This document shows positions 1 to 7,733 of a stretch of 64,000 nucleotides of DNA, in pieces (within the stretch, counting starts at the first letter, position 1; the number at the start of each line of letters is the position of its first letter). The stretch lies in contig NZ_VIRN01000083.1 of assembly GCF_008107725.1 (NCBI RefSeq), positions 1-64,000 of the forward strand, written 5' to 3'. A model generated the notes under the pieces. It saw only the letters and a list, made by a program, of their open reading frames with translations, was not told the origin of the DNA and did not search any database. This DNA is from Marinobacter sp. BW6 (GTDB taxonomy: Bacteria; Pseudomonadota; Gammaproteobacteria; Pseudomonadales; Oleiphilaceae). Made by a program: the position numbers and the translations under genes.

Positions 1-1
1 C

Positions 2-130
2 AACCTGGTCCACCACCGCCAATTTAAAGGCCAGGGAATAATCCCTCTGACTCCTCCGCCTCTTCGTATTCATCACACCCTCCGTAATCTCAAGCAGGAA
101 GGTGTAAACCTTATTCAGGACGGGTCATGA
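2..130 (+). CDS. C-terminal end of an unidentified protein (partial)
   Basis: An open frame enters from the left edge and runs 42 codons to a TGA at 128-130. The translated tail is basic and proline-containing (…GIIPLTPPPLRIHHTL…, ending IQDGS). I do not recognise the family. A strong factor-independent terminator begins six bases after the stop, which is what one expects at the end of a real transcript and is the main support. The terminator is symmetric and may serve only the opposite-strand gene, so the frame could be fortuitous. Confidence 0.4.
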   Translation, partial: NLVHHRQFKGQGIIPLTPPPLRIHHTLRNLKQEGVNLIQDGS

Positions 131-135
131 GTCAC

Positions 136-171
136 AAAAAGGGCCCGAAGTGAAAACTTCGGGCCCTTTTT
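136..171. terminator. Bidirectional factor-independent terminator
   Basis: A perfect 15-bp stem (136-150 with 157-171) has a six-base loop (tgaaaa). The G/C-rich core gggcccgaag is flanked by A5 on the left and T5 on the right. Both strands therefore end in a U-run, so it can terminate the left-edge gene and the minus-strand hydrolase that ends at 205. Confidence 0.9.
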
Positions 172-204
172 GTGTGTTGGTCGACCACTATAAACTGTAA
201 TCGA

Positions 205-1554
205 TCAATCGTCTGATTTTGAGACTGCACCATCGCCGCCCTCGTCTTCGGGTGGCATCGCCCAATCTTCAGCAAGGACCGACCGAGCGGAATCACGTAC
301 GCGCAGGGGGTAATCGGCGGGGAAATACCACAGATTCTCTGTTTCTGCATTGAGCAGCCCCCGCCTCTCTGGGCCAAGATCAGTGCGCATCAGCAGGATA
401 ATATCGCTGGCGTTCCATGGGTGTCGGTACCAATAGTGATGGCCAGTAATGTCAAAACCGCGAGCTTCATGACCGTGTGAGACGTCGATTATCTCGACAT
501 TTTCCATATGATGCGACCGGATAAACTCCAATTCAGCAGCCTCGGCGTCCTGGGTGCCGATCCGTACCTCGCCGCGCATATACATGCGGGCCGCGTTGAG
601 CGCAACGTCACCATCGGTAACCGTAACGATCACTTCCTGCGCGAGATCGCTAGCAGAAGGTAGCCGCTCGAGGAACCGGTCGAGTTCCACATCGGCGGCG
701 GCAAATACAACAGAACCGAGTCGATAACGTTCACGCAGTTGATGACGATCGAGATCTGGATGGTTTCGCCGCAGTTCATCGAGCGCCTTGGAGGTCACCC
801 TTCCACCGGCCGACCAGCAAAGCAGATTGATACGGGTTGCGTCGGTCTCGGCCGCAAGCAGTTTGATCAGATCGCGCAGTGCCTCGCTGGAATGCTGGGC
901 GCGGCGCACGTCGATACCTACCAAATAACTGATAATGTTCTCGTGCGCAGGCCATGCAAAGGCAACACCGACAAAATCCTTGCCGGCAAAATGGTCGATC
1001 TCGCCAGCCATTGCGATCGCCGGCACGAAGCCCGTCTTGGTACCGTGGACGTAGACCATGATCTCCTTGTCAGGATGATGCGCAAGTTCATAGTTGATAT
1101 CGCTAACGAAGCGGCGATGTGACTCCTCGCGCCAATCAACCGCATTCTCAGATGATCTGTGGATCAGCGAATCCCAGTGCGTGATTGCTTCCAGAGTAAT
1201 CGGCACGTCGCTGTCAGGCGGATTAAACAGGGACAAATCCACCACGTCATCCCAGCGGGCGTCGGGCCAGCCAATTCGCACCCAGGCCTGGCCCAGATGA
1301 AGCTCGTCGTCCACGCCGTTGCCGTACGGACGCTGTGCATCGTGCTCACGATGGGCACGATTGGTAGCGTAGAACACCTGTGTCAATGGCGTCTGAAGCG
1401 GCTTGGCCACATGCGAGAATGGCTCAATAACCTGTTCTTCGTAGAGAACCGGCGTGGGCATTAACGTAACCGGCTTCTGACTTGCGCATCCGGCCAGGAC
1501 AAAGAGCGCAAAACAGGAGAGCAGGAGGCTGCAGTCGGTTCTCGATCGTGTCAT
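205..1554 (-). CDS. Alpha/beta-hydrolase lipoprotein (DUF900-like)
   Basis: This is a 449-residue predicted lipoprotein. The N-terminus has a basic stretch, a hydrophobic core and the lipobox L-A-G-C near residue 22. The ATG at 1554 puts this signal at the very start; the longer frame to 1614 would bury it. The middle carries hydrolase hallmarks: a beta strand ending in V-Y-V-H-G-T (oxyanion side) and a nucleophile elbow C-W-S-A-G-G-R, with an H-x-x-x-R-G-F-D segment near the C-terminus that may hold the catalytic His. The pattern fits the DUF900 family of uncharacterised envelope hydrolases. The substrate is unknown. The gene stands alone and ends at the shared terminator at 136-171. Confidence 0.75.
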   Translation of the reverse strand: MTRSRTDCSLLLSCFALFVLAGCASQKPVTLMPTPVLYEEQVIEPFSHVAKPLQTPLTQVFYATNRAHREHDAQRPYGNGVDDELHLGQAWVRIGWPDARWDDVVDLSLFNPPDSDVPITLEAITHWDSLIHRSSENAVDWREESHRRFVSDINYELAHHPDKEIMVYVHGTKTGFVPAIAMAGEIDHFAGKDFVGVAFAWPAHENIISYLVGIDVRRAQHSSEALRDLIKLLAAETDATRINLLCWSAGGRVTSKALDELRRNHPDLDRHQLRERYRLGSVVFAAADVELDRFLERLPSASDLAQEVIVTVTDGDVALNAARMYMRGEVRIGTQDAEAAELEFIRSHHMENVEIIDVSHGHEARGFDITGHHYWYRHPWNASDIILLMRTDLGPERRGLLNAETENLWYFPADYPLRVRDSARSVLAEDWAMPPEDEGGDGAVSKSDD

Positions 1555-1789
1555 TCTTCCAGTATAGCTGCTACTTGAGCATTGGTAGCTATACACCATG
1601 TATACGGGCCCCACGCCCTACAAGAGCAATTCAGAATTACCAGCGAGCGTACGTAACAATTTGCCAGCCCATGCTCAGGAGATTTATCGCAAAGCGTTCA
1701 ATACCGCCTGGAAAACCGGGACAGATCTATTTTTCGTGACCCTCTGACTTAACGCTACCTCTCACCCACTCGATAACAGGAGACCGCCA

Positions 1790-2077
1790 ATGACAGCCTA
1801 CGTTATCGGCAACATCACCGTGAAAGACCCGGACAAATGGGCGGAATATCGCAGCTTGGTGCCGGAAACGCTGGTTCCCTGGGGTGCGGAACTGGTGCTT
1901 CGGGGTAAACAGGCGAAGGTGCTGAGCGGGCAATACCGGCATACAGATACGGTGGTTATCCGGTTCCCGGATGCGGATTCCGTCGCCGATTGGCACAACT
2001 CCCCTGCCTATCAGGCGCTGGTGCTGTTACGCACCCAGGCAGCGGATGTAGATCTGGTGACCTTCGAGGCCGATTAA
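1790..2077 (+). CDS. DUF1330 family protein
   Basis: This 95-residue protein has the DUF1330 (dimeric ferredoxin-like fold) pattern. It opens with A-Y-V-I-G-N-I-T-V-K-D-P and Y-R-x-L-V-P, then has G-A-E-L-V-L-R-G, and ends with V-V-I-R-F-P-D and a W-H-N-S-P-A-Y-Q motif. Length is typical. A good Shine-Dalgarno (aggag) sits seven bases before the ATG. The family is cytosolic and its reaction is not established. It is followed by, but not clearly co-transcribed with, the thioesterase 64 bases downstream. Confidence 0.85.
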   Translation: MTAYVIGNITVKDPDKWAEYRSLVPETLVPWGAELVLRGKQAKVLSGQYRHTDTVVIRFPDADSVADWHNSPAYQALVLLRTQAADVDLVTFEAD

Positions 2078-2141
2078 TAAGTACTGCCACCTGCCAGCAC
2101 CCTGGCGCCTATACTGGATAGCAAACCACCAGAGAAGCGCC

Positions 2142-2621
2142 ATGGACAACAATTCAACAAGCCTGAGCATGACCGTTCTGATGACGCCGGACAAAGCCAA
2201 TTTCTCCGGCAATGTGCACGGCGGCACCCTGCTGAAGTATCTGGATGAAGTCGCCTATGCCTGCGCCAGCCGTTATGCGGGGACGTATGTCGTTACCCTG
2301 TCCGTCGACCAGGTAATGTTCCTCCAACCCATCCACGTTGGCGAGCTGGTCACCTTTCTGGCCAGCGTGAACTACACCGGCCGCACCTCCATGGAGATCG
2401 GCATTAAGGTGGTTACCGAGAACATCCGGGACAAGTTGGTCCGCCATAGCAACAGCTGCTTTTTTTCCATGGTGGCAGTTGATGACAACGGCAAAGCCGT
2501 CGCCGTGCCGCAGCTGGTCCCGAGCACCGATGATCAGATACGGCGATTTGCCAACGGTAAGGAGCGCAGGGCCATTCGTGCCGAACTGGAGGAACGCTAT
2601 AGGGAACTGCATAAAAAATGA
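2142..2621 (+). CDS. Acyl-CoA thioesterase (hotdog fold, YciA-like)
   Basis: This 159-residue single hotdog-domain protein is predicted to hydrolyse acyl-CoA to free acid and CoA in the cytosol. The N-terminal part has the family pattern M-T-P-D-K-A-N-F-S-G-N-V-H-G-G, then L-L-K-Y-L-D-E-V-A-Y, which holds the catalytic Asp on the long helix. It continues with V-T-L-S-V-D-Q-V-M-F and a G-E-L-V-T-F strand. Length and motif order match the YciA/cytosolic long-chain acyl-CoA hydrolase group. Chain-length preference cannot be read from sequence. Confidence 0.88.
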   Translation: MDNNSTSLSMTVLMTPDKANFSGNVHGGTLLKYLDEVAYACASRYAGTYVVTLSVDQVMFLQPIHVGELVTFLASVNYTGRTSMEIGIKVVTENIRDKLVRHSNSCFFSMVAVDDNGKAVAVPQLVPSTDDQIRRFANGKERRAIRAELEERYRELHKK

Positions 2622-2736
2622 GCCCGGCGTGCGAGAAGTGAGCCGGCATCTCAGAAAAGACAGTGTCATCCATATTTGAGCACTCGCTCGGATGTTATTG
2701 TTAAAGGGTGCCAGTCAGACTGATATCGGAGGAACC

Positions 2737-3003
2737 ATGGCAGGCGGATGGTCTCGTGATGGTGCGGTTCAGGAACAAATCGACGCAAGCGTTGAGGATG
2801 AAATCCAGCGCGCACGCAGCCAGTTGGCCAAAGGCGAGAGTGCCGAGGAATGCGATGAGTGCGGAGCACCAATTCCAGAGGCCCGGCGCAAGGCCATTCC
2901 CGGTGTTCGTTTGTGCATTGACTGCCAGTCGGCCCATGAAAAGGAGCACAGCCAGTCTGGCGGCATCAATCGCAGGGGCAGCAAGGACAGCCAGCTACGA
3001 TAG
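2737..3003 (+). CDS. DksA/TraR-type zinc-finger protein (YbiI-like)
   Basis: This 88-residue protein has a C4 zinc finger: C-D-E-C-G-x-P-I-P followed 18 residues later by C-I-D-C-Q. This is the C-terminal finger of the DksA/TraR superfamily without the long coiled-coil of DksA. The ATG at 2737 has ggagga four bases upstream; the longer frame from 2692 lacks a good ribosome site. Short members of this family (YbiI type) have no firm function. An RNA-polymerase-related role is inferred only from family membership. Confidence 0.85.
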   Translation: MAGGWSRDGAVQEQIDASVEDEIQRARSQLAKGESAEECDECGAPIPEARRKAIPGVRLCIDCQSAHEKEHSQSGGINRRGSKDSQLR

Positions 3004-3129
3004 AGGCGGCCCACAAAGTAGCCTGGGCGGGGGTTAAAGAGGAATATCACAAAGAGGGCGACAGGTGGGTCAAAAGCAAATCCCGAGAATAAATCGCCAT
3101 GGTGTTCCCTCCCGGAGTAGCATTTGAAC

Positions 3130-3582
3130 ATGGACGTTTCAATCGAACCGGGGCGGGTTGATCATCTTGATGGTATTCACGCTCTGGTCCTCGAATGGGG
3201 TTATACAGCCAGCAGGCTCCGAACGAAAGAATGGCTCGAGGCAATCGCTGACTCTCCCGACCATCAGCTTTTCGTCGCCATTTCCGGGGCTTCGGTCGTT
3301 GGATGGATAGCAGTGGAAAAGCGCCTGTTCCTCAGCGAGCTGTTTGTCGCGGAAATTACAGGCCTGGTTGTAGGCTCCCGCGCACGGAGAGCTGGCGTCG
3401 GCCAGTTATTGGTGCAGTCTGCTGAAGACTGGTCCAGCTCTATGGGGCTCCCGCGGGTGGTGGTGCGCTCCAATGTAACGCGCCTGGAGTCTCATGGCTT
3501 TTATCCGGCGGTCGGCTATACGCAATCCAAAACGACGCATGTCTATACCAAAGACCTCAAGCAACCCGGATCGGAACCCTGA
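3130..3582 (+). CDS. GNAT-family N-acetyltransferase
   Basis: About 150 residues form a single GNAT domain. Visible parts are the N-terminal strand-helix (R-V-D-H-L-D-G-I-H-A-L), the strand before the CoA loop (A-E-I-T-G-L-V-V), the pyrophosphate-binding loop R-A-R-R-A-G-V-G-Q-L-L (R-x-x-G-x-G/A type), and the C-terminal N-V-T-R-L-E-S-H-G-F-Y-P-A-V-G-Y motif. The start may be the ATG at 3130 or the TTG at 3124; ggag at 3114-3117 suits the TTG better by spacing, but two residues make no difference to the fold. The acetyl acceptor is unknown. Confidence 0.85.
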   Translation: MDVSIEPGRVDHLDGIHALVLEWGYTASRLRTKEWLEAIADSPDHQLFVAISGASVVGWIAVEKRLFLSELFVAEITGLVVGSRARRAGVGQLLVQSAEDWSSSMGLPRVVVRSNVTRLESHGFYPAVGYTQSKTTHVYTKDLKQPGSEP

Positions 3583-3627
3583 ACGCCCCGGCCTGAAATA
3601 CGTCGCACTCCCAGCAAAGGAAACTGC

Positions 3628-4224
3628 ATGAAAATCTACGGCGATACCAAATCCGGCAACTGCTACAAGGTTCAGCTCGTTTGCCAACTGCTGAACATCG
3701 ACCATCAGTGGATTGATGTCGACATTCTGGCCGGCGACACAAAATCCGATGATTTTTTGAAAAAGAATCCGAATGGCAAGATTCCTCTGCTGGAGCTGGA
3801 TAGTGGCGAGACGCTGTCAGAGTCCAACGCCATCATCAACTACCTCGCATCCGGCTCTGATCTGTACCCGAATGACGGCCTCGCCCAGGCCCGCGTTCTG
3901 CAATGGCAATTCTTCGAGCAGTACAGCCATGAGCCGTTTATCGCTGTCGCGCGCTTTATCAACAAGTACCTGGGACTGCCGGCGGACAAAGCCGATGAGT
4001 ACGCCGCCAAGCAAACCGGCGGGCACAAGGCCTTGCAGGTGATGGAGCAGCAGCTGGCACAAACGCCATTTCTGACGGGCGAGAATGTCACTACTGCAGA
4101 TCTCTCACTCTATGCATACACCCACGTCGCGGATGAGGGTGGTTTTGAGCTGGAAGCCTACCCTGCGATTCGGGCATGGCTGGATCGCGTTGCGGCATTG
4201 CCGAATTTCAGGCCTATGGTTTAG
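3628..4224 (+). CDS. Glutathione S-transferase family protein
   Basis: This 198-residue protein has the two-domain GST layout. The N-terminal thioredoxin-like domain (about 1-75) carries the G-K-I-P-L-L-E cis-proline motif and the E-S-N-A-I-I-N-Y-L glutathione-binding segment. The helical C-terminal domain contains the N-capping pattern T-T-A-D-L-S-L-Y-A-Y. Near the N-terminus S-G-N-C-Y-K sits at the active-site position, giving a Ser or Cys type enzyme. Ribosome site aaagga is well placed. The substrate is not predictable. Confidence 0.9.
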   Translation: MKIYGDTKSGNCYKVQLVCQLLNIDHQWIDVDILAGDTKSDDFLKKNPNGKIPLLELDSGETLSESNAIINYLASGSDLYPNDGLAQARVLQWQFFEQYSHEPFIAVARFINKYLGLPADKADEYAAKQTGGHKALQVMEQQLAQTPFLTGENVTTADLSLYAYTHVADEGGFELEAYPAIRAWLDRVAALPNFRPMV

Positions 4225-4289
4225 GAGTCCTCTGTAATTGCCTACCAATCCCCGTGTGAAACCCAATAAGTTTGAACAGGGTCAAGACA

Positions 4290-4832
4290 ATGAGTCTGAG
4301 AACAAATTTCGAATTGATGGCCGCCTACAATCAGTGGATGAACGAAAAGATCTATGGGGCGGCAAGAGGCCTTGAACAAACCGAGTTGGCCAGGGATCGT
4401 GGTGCGTTCTTCGGTTCCATTCTCGGAACGCTCAACCACATTATTGTAGGCGATACCATCTGGCTAAAACGGTTCGCCATGCACCCAACGTTTAGCAGTG
4501 CACTGAAGGAAGTCGCAGATCTGCCCTTACCCAACAAACTGAACGATATCCTGTTTGAAGACTTCGCCGCACTGTCGGAGCGGAGGGCCTGGCTCGACAA
4601 CCATATCATCTGTTGGGTTGGTACATTGTCGGATGACGACCTGAACGTGGTTATCCGTTATCAAAACACAAAGGGGGTTCCAGCGAACCGGCGGTTTTCC
4701 AGTCTTCTTCAACACTTTTTCAATCACCAAACCCACCATCGCGGGCAGGTTTCTACGTTGCTCTTTCAGGCCGGGGTGGATATCGGGGTGACGGATCTAC
4801 TGGCTCTGATTCCAGACGAGGCTTTGAAATAA
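4290..4832 (+). CDS. DinB-family protein
   Basis: This is a 180-residue four-helix protein of the DinB/YfiT-like metal-binding fold. The three expected metal-ligand histidines are visible: G-T-L-N-H-I-I-V-G-D near residue 50, then F-F-N-H-Q-T-H-H-R-G-Q late in the protein. The N-terminus (F-E-L-M-A-A-Y-N-Q-W-M-N-E) is characteristic. The ATG at 4290 was chosen over 4272 because the family starts just before this helix. Related enzymes use low-molecular-weight thiols in transfer reactions, but the substrate here is unknown. Confidence 0.88.
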   Translation: MSLRTNFELMAAYNQWMNEKIYGAARGLEQTELARDRGAFFGSILGTLNHIIVGDTIWLKRFAMHPTFSSALKEVADLPLPNKLNDILFEDFAALSERRAWLDNHIICWVGTLSDDDLNVVIRYQNTKGVPANRRFSSLLQHFFNHQTHHRGQVSTLLFQAGVDIGVTDLLALIPDEALK

Positions 4833-4893
4833 CCCTAAGCGAATCTCGAAACCTCATTGAATACGGCATTTCATCGATTAAAAGGAAAAACCT

Positions 4894-5226
4894 GTGCCTG
4901 AACTGAAGACAGTCGGTCTTTTTCTCGTCACCGCGCTGGCTGAAATCGTTGGCTGCTACCTGCCCTATCTCTGGCTTCGTGAGGGAAAGAGCATCTGGCT
5001 TCTGGTACCCGGGGCCCTGAGCCTGGCGGCATTTGCCTGGTTACTTTCCCTGCATCCCACTGCCGCCGGGCGGGTTTATGCGGCCTACGGCGGTGTGTAT
5101 ATCTTCATGGCCATTCTCTGGCTTTGGGCCGTTGATGGTATCCGGCCAACCGCCTGGGATCTGGTGGGATCCGGCGTAGCACTGCTCGGCATGGCGATCA
5201 TCATGTTTGCGCCTCGAAGCGCATAA
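4894..5226 (+). CDS. YnfA/UPF0060 small inner-membrane protein
   Basis: This 110-residue protein is made of four closely packed hydrophobic helices. It has the family signature E-I-V-G-C-Y-L-P-Y-L-W-L-R-E-G in helix 1, R-V-Y-A-A-Y-G-G-V-Y in helix 3, and D-x-x-G in the last loop. It belongs to the small multidrug-resistance-like UPF0060 family. The start is a GTG with aagga eight bases before it. The transported compound is not established for the family. Confidence 0.9.
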   Translation: MPELKTVGLFLVTALAEIVGCYLPYLWLREGKSIWLLVPGALSLAAFAWLLSLHPTAAGRVYAAYGGVYIFMAILWLWAVDGIRPTAWDLVGSGVALLGMAIIMFAPRSA

Positions 5227-5357
5227 ATTTGCATCGCGTACCCGATAATCGCCACATGTCTGATTAAGCCGTGACCTCTTTCGGCGCGCTGACGTACAGT
5301 AATCATGTGCTCGACGTTCCACTTACCAAAACGAAGACGATAGCGCCTCCTTACACT

Positions 5358-6356
5358 ATGCAACGCTTTTCATATTGGCTTCTCGCACTGCTGCTCCTGG
5401 TGACCCAGCCAAGCCACTCAGAGACGGCCGACTGGCAAACAGAGGTGTCCAGAGAGGCTGCGAATCTTGAGCGCCTTCACACCCTGATTGTTGTTCATGG
5501 AGGTGAGGAAGTGCTGGCACTGGATTTGAAGAACGCCGGGCTGGACACGCCAACCAATATCAAATCTCTCTCCAAGACAGTGCTCGCTGCGCTGGTGGGT
5601 ATCGGCATTGAAAAAGGCGTGTTCGAGGGAACCAGTCAACAGGTTATTGAAACGCTCGGTGACCGCGTACCGGCCTCCGCTACCGAGGGCGTGGACCGGA
5701 TAACTCTGGGTCACCTGCTGTCTTTGCAGGCCGGGTTGCAGCGGACATCTGGCCGTTACTATGGCCCCTGGGTTAACAGCGATAACTGGGTGCACCATGT
5801 GCTCACCCGGCCTTTTGTGGATAAGCCGGGCGGTCGCATGCTCTACTCCACCGGCAGCAGCCACCTGCTCTCCGCCGCGCTCACCGAAAGCGCCGGACGC
5901 AGCACCCTCGACCTGGCGCGGGAATGGTTAGGCGGGCCACTGAATATAACCATTCCGGCCTGGGGCCGGGACCCCCAGGGAATCTATTTCGGTGGCAATA
6001 ATATGGCTCTTTCGCCAAGGGACCTCGCAAAAATCGGTGAGCTTTATCGCAATGAAGGCCGCCTTGGTGATCGGCGCTTGTTTCCGGAAAACTGGGTGCG
6101 CGAATCCTGGACTGAACGCGGAAGATCCGCCTACACAGATGATCCCTATGGCTACGGCTGGTTCCAGCAACCTCTCGCCGGTGAAATGGGGTATTACGGG
6201 CGTGGGTACGGAGGCCAGGTACTCTACGTGATGCCCGCTCGTAAACTGACCGTGGTGATGACCTCCGACCCTACCCCACCCTCGCCAGGTTCGTCCTTTT
6301 TGCGCCGCCAGTTCCAGTTAATTGAGGACCACATAATTCCCGCCCTGGAGAACTGA
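5358..6356 (+). CDS. Secreted serine hydrolase, beta-lactamase/penicillin-binding fold
   Basis: This 332-residue exported protein has a signal peptide (M-Q-R-F-S-Y-W, then an L-rich core, with likely cleavage after S-H-S). The active-site S-x-x-K is S-L-S-K in the helix after K-S. The second motif region reads Y-S-T-G-S-S-H-L-L-S, and a G-Y-G-W-F…Y-G-R-G-Y-G-G-Q segment precedes the last strand, as in 6-aminohexanoate-dimer-hydrolase-like esterases. The ATG at 5358 was chosen because it begins the signal peptide; the frame extends upstream to 5271 with no good signal. The substrate may be an ester or amide. It is not recognisably a resistance beta-lactamase. Confidence 0.8.
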   Translation: MQRFSYWLLALLLLVTQPSHSETADWQTEVSREAANLERLHTLIVVHGGEEVLALDLKNAGLDTPTNIKSLSKTVLAALVGIGIEKGVFEGTSQQVIETLGDRVPASATEGVDRITLGHLLSLQAGLQRTSGRYYGPWVNSDNWVHHVLTRPFVDKPGGRMLYSTGSSHLLSAALTESAGRSTLDLAREWLGGPLNITIPAWGRDPQGIYFGGNNMALSPRDLAKIGELYRNEGRLGDRRLFPENWVRESWTERGRSAYTDDPYGYGWFQQPLAGEMGYYGRGYGGQVLYVMPARKLTVVMTSDPTPPSPGSSFLRRQFQLIEDHIIPALEN

Positions 6357-6394
6357 CCCGGCCGCCAAAACTTCACTTCCTCAACTATACTCAC

Positions 6395-6412
6395 CCTTGG
6401 TAAACACCAAGG
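6395..6412 (+). other. Small hairpin overlapping the DUF4399 ribosome site
   Basis: ccttgg (6395-6400) and ccaagg (6407-6412) form a perfect 6-bp stem with a six-base loop. The 3' arm overlaps the first bases of the Shine-Dalgarno aaggagg (6409-6415) before the ATG at 6423. It could modestly limit ribosome access. The stem is short. Confidence 0.45.
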
Positions 6413-6422
6413 AGGAAATGAA

Positions 6423-6851
6423 ATGAACAGGATTGCCATTACCCTTGCTTTAGCTCTGTTGACTGCGCCAGTGGCCGTGTTCGCAGAGAGCATGATGTCC
6501 GAGGCCCCGGCCAACGCCGGCGTGTATTTCGTCCAGCCAACCGATGGCGCAACCGTCGAGCAAACCTTCAAGGTTGTCTTTGGCCTTCGAAATATGGGCG
6601 TGGCGCCTGCCGGCGTTGAGAAATCAGGCACTGGGCACCACCACTTGCTGATCGATACCGAGGTACCGTCGGATTTGAGCAAGCCCTTGCCGGCCACCGA
6701 TCAGGTCAAACATTTCGGCGGTGGGCAAACCGAAACGGAGATCACGCTCTCCCCAGGCAAACACACTTTGCAGCTTTTGCTGGGCAACCATATGCACGTG
6801 CCGCACAACCCTCCCGTAGTCTCTGAGAAGATCACGGTTACGGTGGAATAG
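6423..6851 (+). CDS. DUF4399 periplasmic protein
   Basis: This 142-residue protein has a clear signal peptide (cleavage after V-F-A). The mature part has the DUF4399 pattern: V-Y-F-V-Q-P-T-D-G-A-T-V, F-K-V-V-F-G-L-R-N-M-G-V-A-P-A-G, then the His-rich T-G-H-H-H-L-L-I-D and the C-terminal L-G-N-H-M-H-V-P-H-N-P-P-V. The many histidines suggest metal binding, but this is inference. Length is typical. It is a single gene with a strong ribosome site partly inside a small hairpin (6395-6412). Confidence 0.88.
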   Translation: MNRIAITLALALLTAPVAVFAESMMSEAPANAGVYFVQPTDGATVEQTFKVVFGLRNMGVAPAGVEKSGTGHHHLLIDTEVPSDLSKPLPATDQVKHFGGGQTETEITLSPGKHTLQLLLGNHMHVPHNPPVVSEKITVTVE

Positions 6852-6964
6852 CCTGCTTCGCTGAACGGAATGGCCAGTGCAGAGCCGCATTTCAGTCAAT
6901 CCCATGGGCGTCCGATCATGGTACTGTGAGCGCAAATAACTCAAACGGACCCAGGGGATAACTG

Positions 6965-7711
6965 ATGCGAAAGAACATTCTGATTACCGGTGCCAGCACC
7001 GGTCTCGGGGAAGGCATGGCCCGCGAATGGGCCGCCAAGGGCTGTAATCTGGCGCTTTGCGCACGGCGGGCTGACAAGCTGGAGGCTCTCCAGCGGGAAT
7101 TGCAGCAGGCCAATCCCGGTATCCGGGTGCTGGTTCGTGGCCTTGATGTCTGCGATTACGATCAGGTGTTCGAAGTATTCCGTGGCTTCCGGGATGAGCT
7201 CGGCAGTCTGGACCGGGTGGTGGTTAACGCGGGCATTGGCAGCTCGCAGCCCATCGGTCGTGGGCATTTTACCGCCAATCGCCACACCGCCGAGACCAAC
7301 TTTATCGCCGCGATTGCACAGAGCGAGGCGGCGATGGAGATCTTCCGCGAGCAGAACAGCGGCCACCTGGTGCTGATGTCGTCGGTCAGCGGCGTTCGTG
7401 GTTTCCGCGGTCCACTGAACGTTTATGCCGCTACAAAGGCTGCCGTGGCCTCTCTGGCGGAAGGCCTGCAATTGGACACCAAGGGCAAACCGATTAACGT
7501 CAGCAATATCATGCCCGGCTACATTCTGACCGATATTAACCGGGGTACGAAGAATGCGCCTTTCCGAGTGGACCTGGAAACTGGCGTGAAGGCGCTGGTG
7601 AAAGCCATCGAATCAGAAAAACGCCGCGCCTATGTGCCCTGGTGGCCCTGGACACCGCTAAGTTACGTAATAAAGGCTCTGCCCTTCGAGGTCTTCTCCA
7701 GGGCTATGTGA
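6965..7711 (+). CDS. Short-chain dehydrogenase/reductase
   Basis: This 248-residue classical SDR has the N-terminal Rossmann motif T-G-A-S-T-G-L-G-E-G (residues about 8-17). An Arg-rich region after strand 2 (C-A-R-R-A-D-K) suggests NADP(H). It also has the N-A-G motif (V-V-V-N-A-G-I-G), the active-site Ser in M-S-S-V-S-G, and Y-A-A-T-K with the catalytic Tyr and Lys. The C-terminal 25 residues are hydrophobic and aromatic (Y-V-P-W-W-P-W), so it may be membrane-associated like several lipid-modifying SDRs. The substrate is unknown. Confidence 0.9.
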   Translation: MRKNILITGASTGLGEGMAREWAAKGCNLALCARRADKLEALQRELQQANPGIRVLVRGLDVCDYDQVFEVFRGFRDELGSLDRVVVNAGIGSSQPIGRGHFTANRHTAETNFIAAIAQSEAAMEIFREQNSGHLVLMSSVSGVRGFRGPLNVYAATKAAVASLAEGLQLDTKGKPINVSNIMPGYILTDINRGTKNAPFRVDLETGVKALVKAIESEKRRAYVPWWPWTPLSYVIKALPFEVFSRAM

Positions 7712-7733
7712 GCAATTCTCAAGGAGGCTGGAA

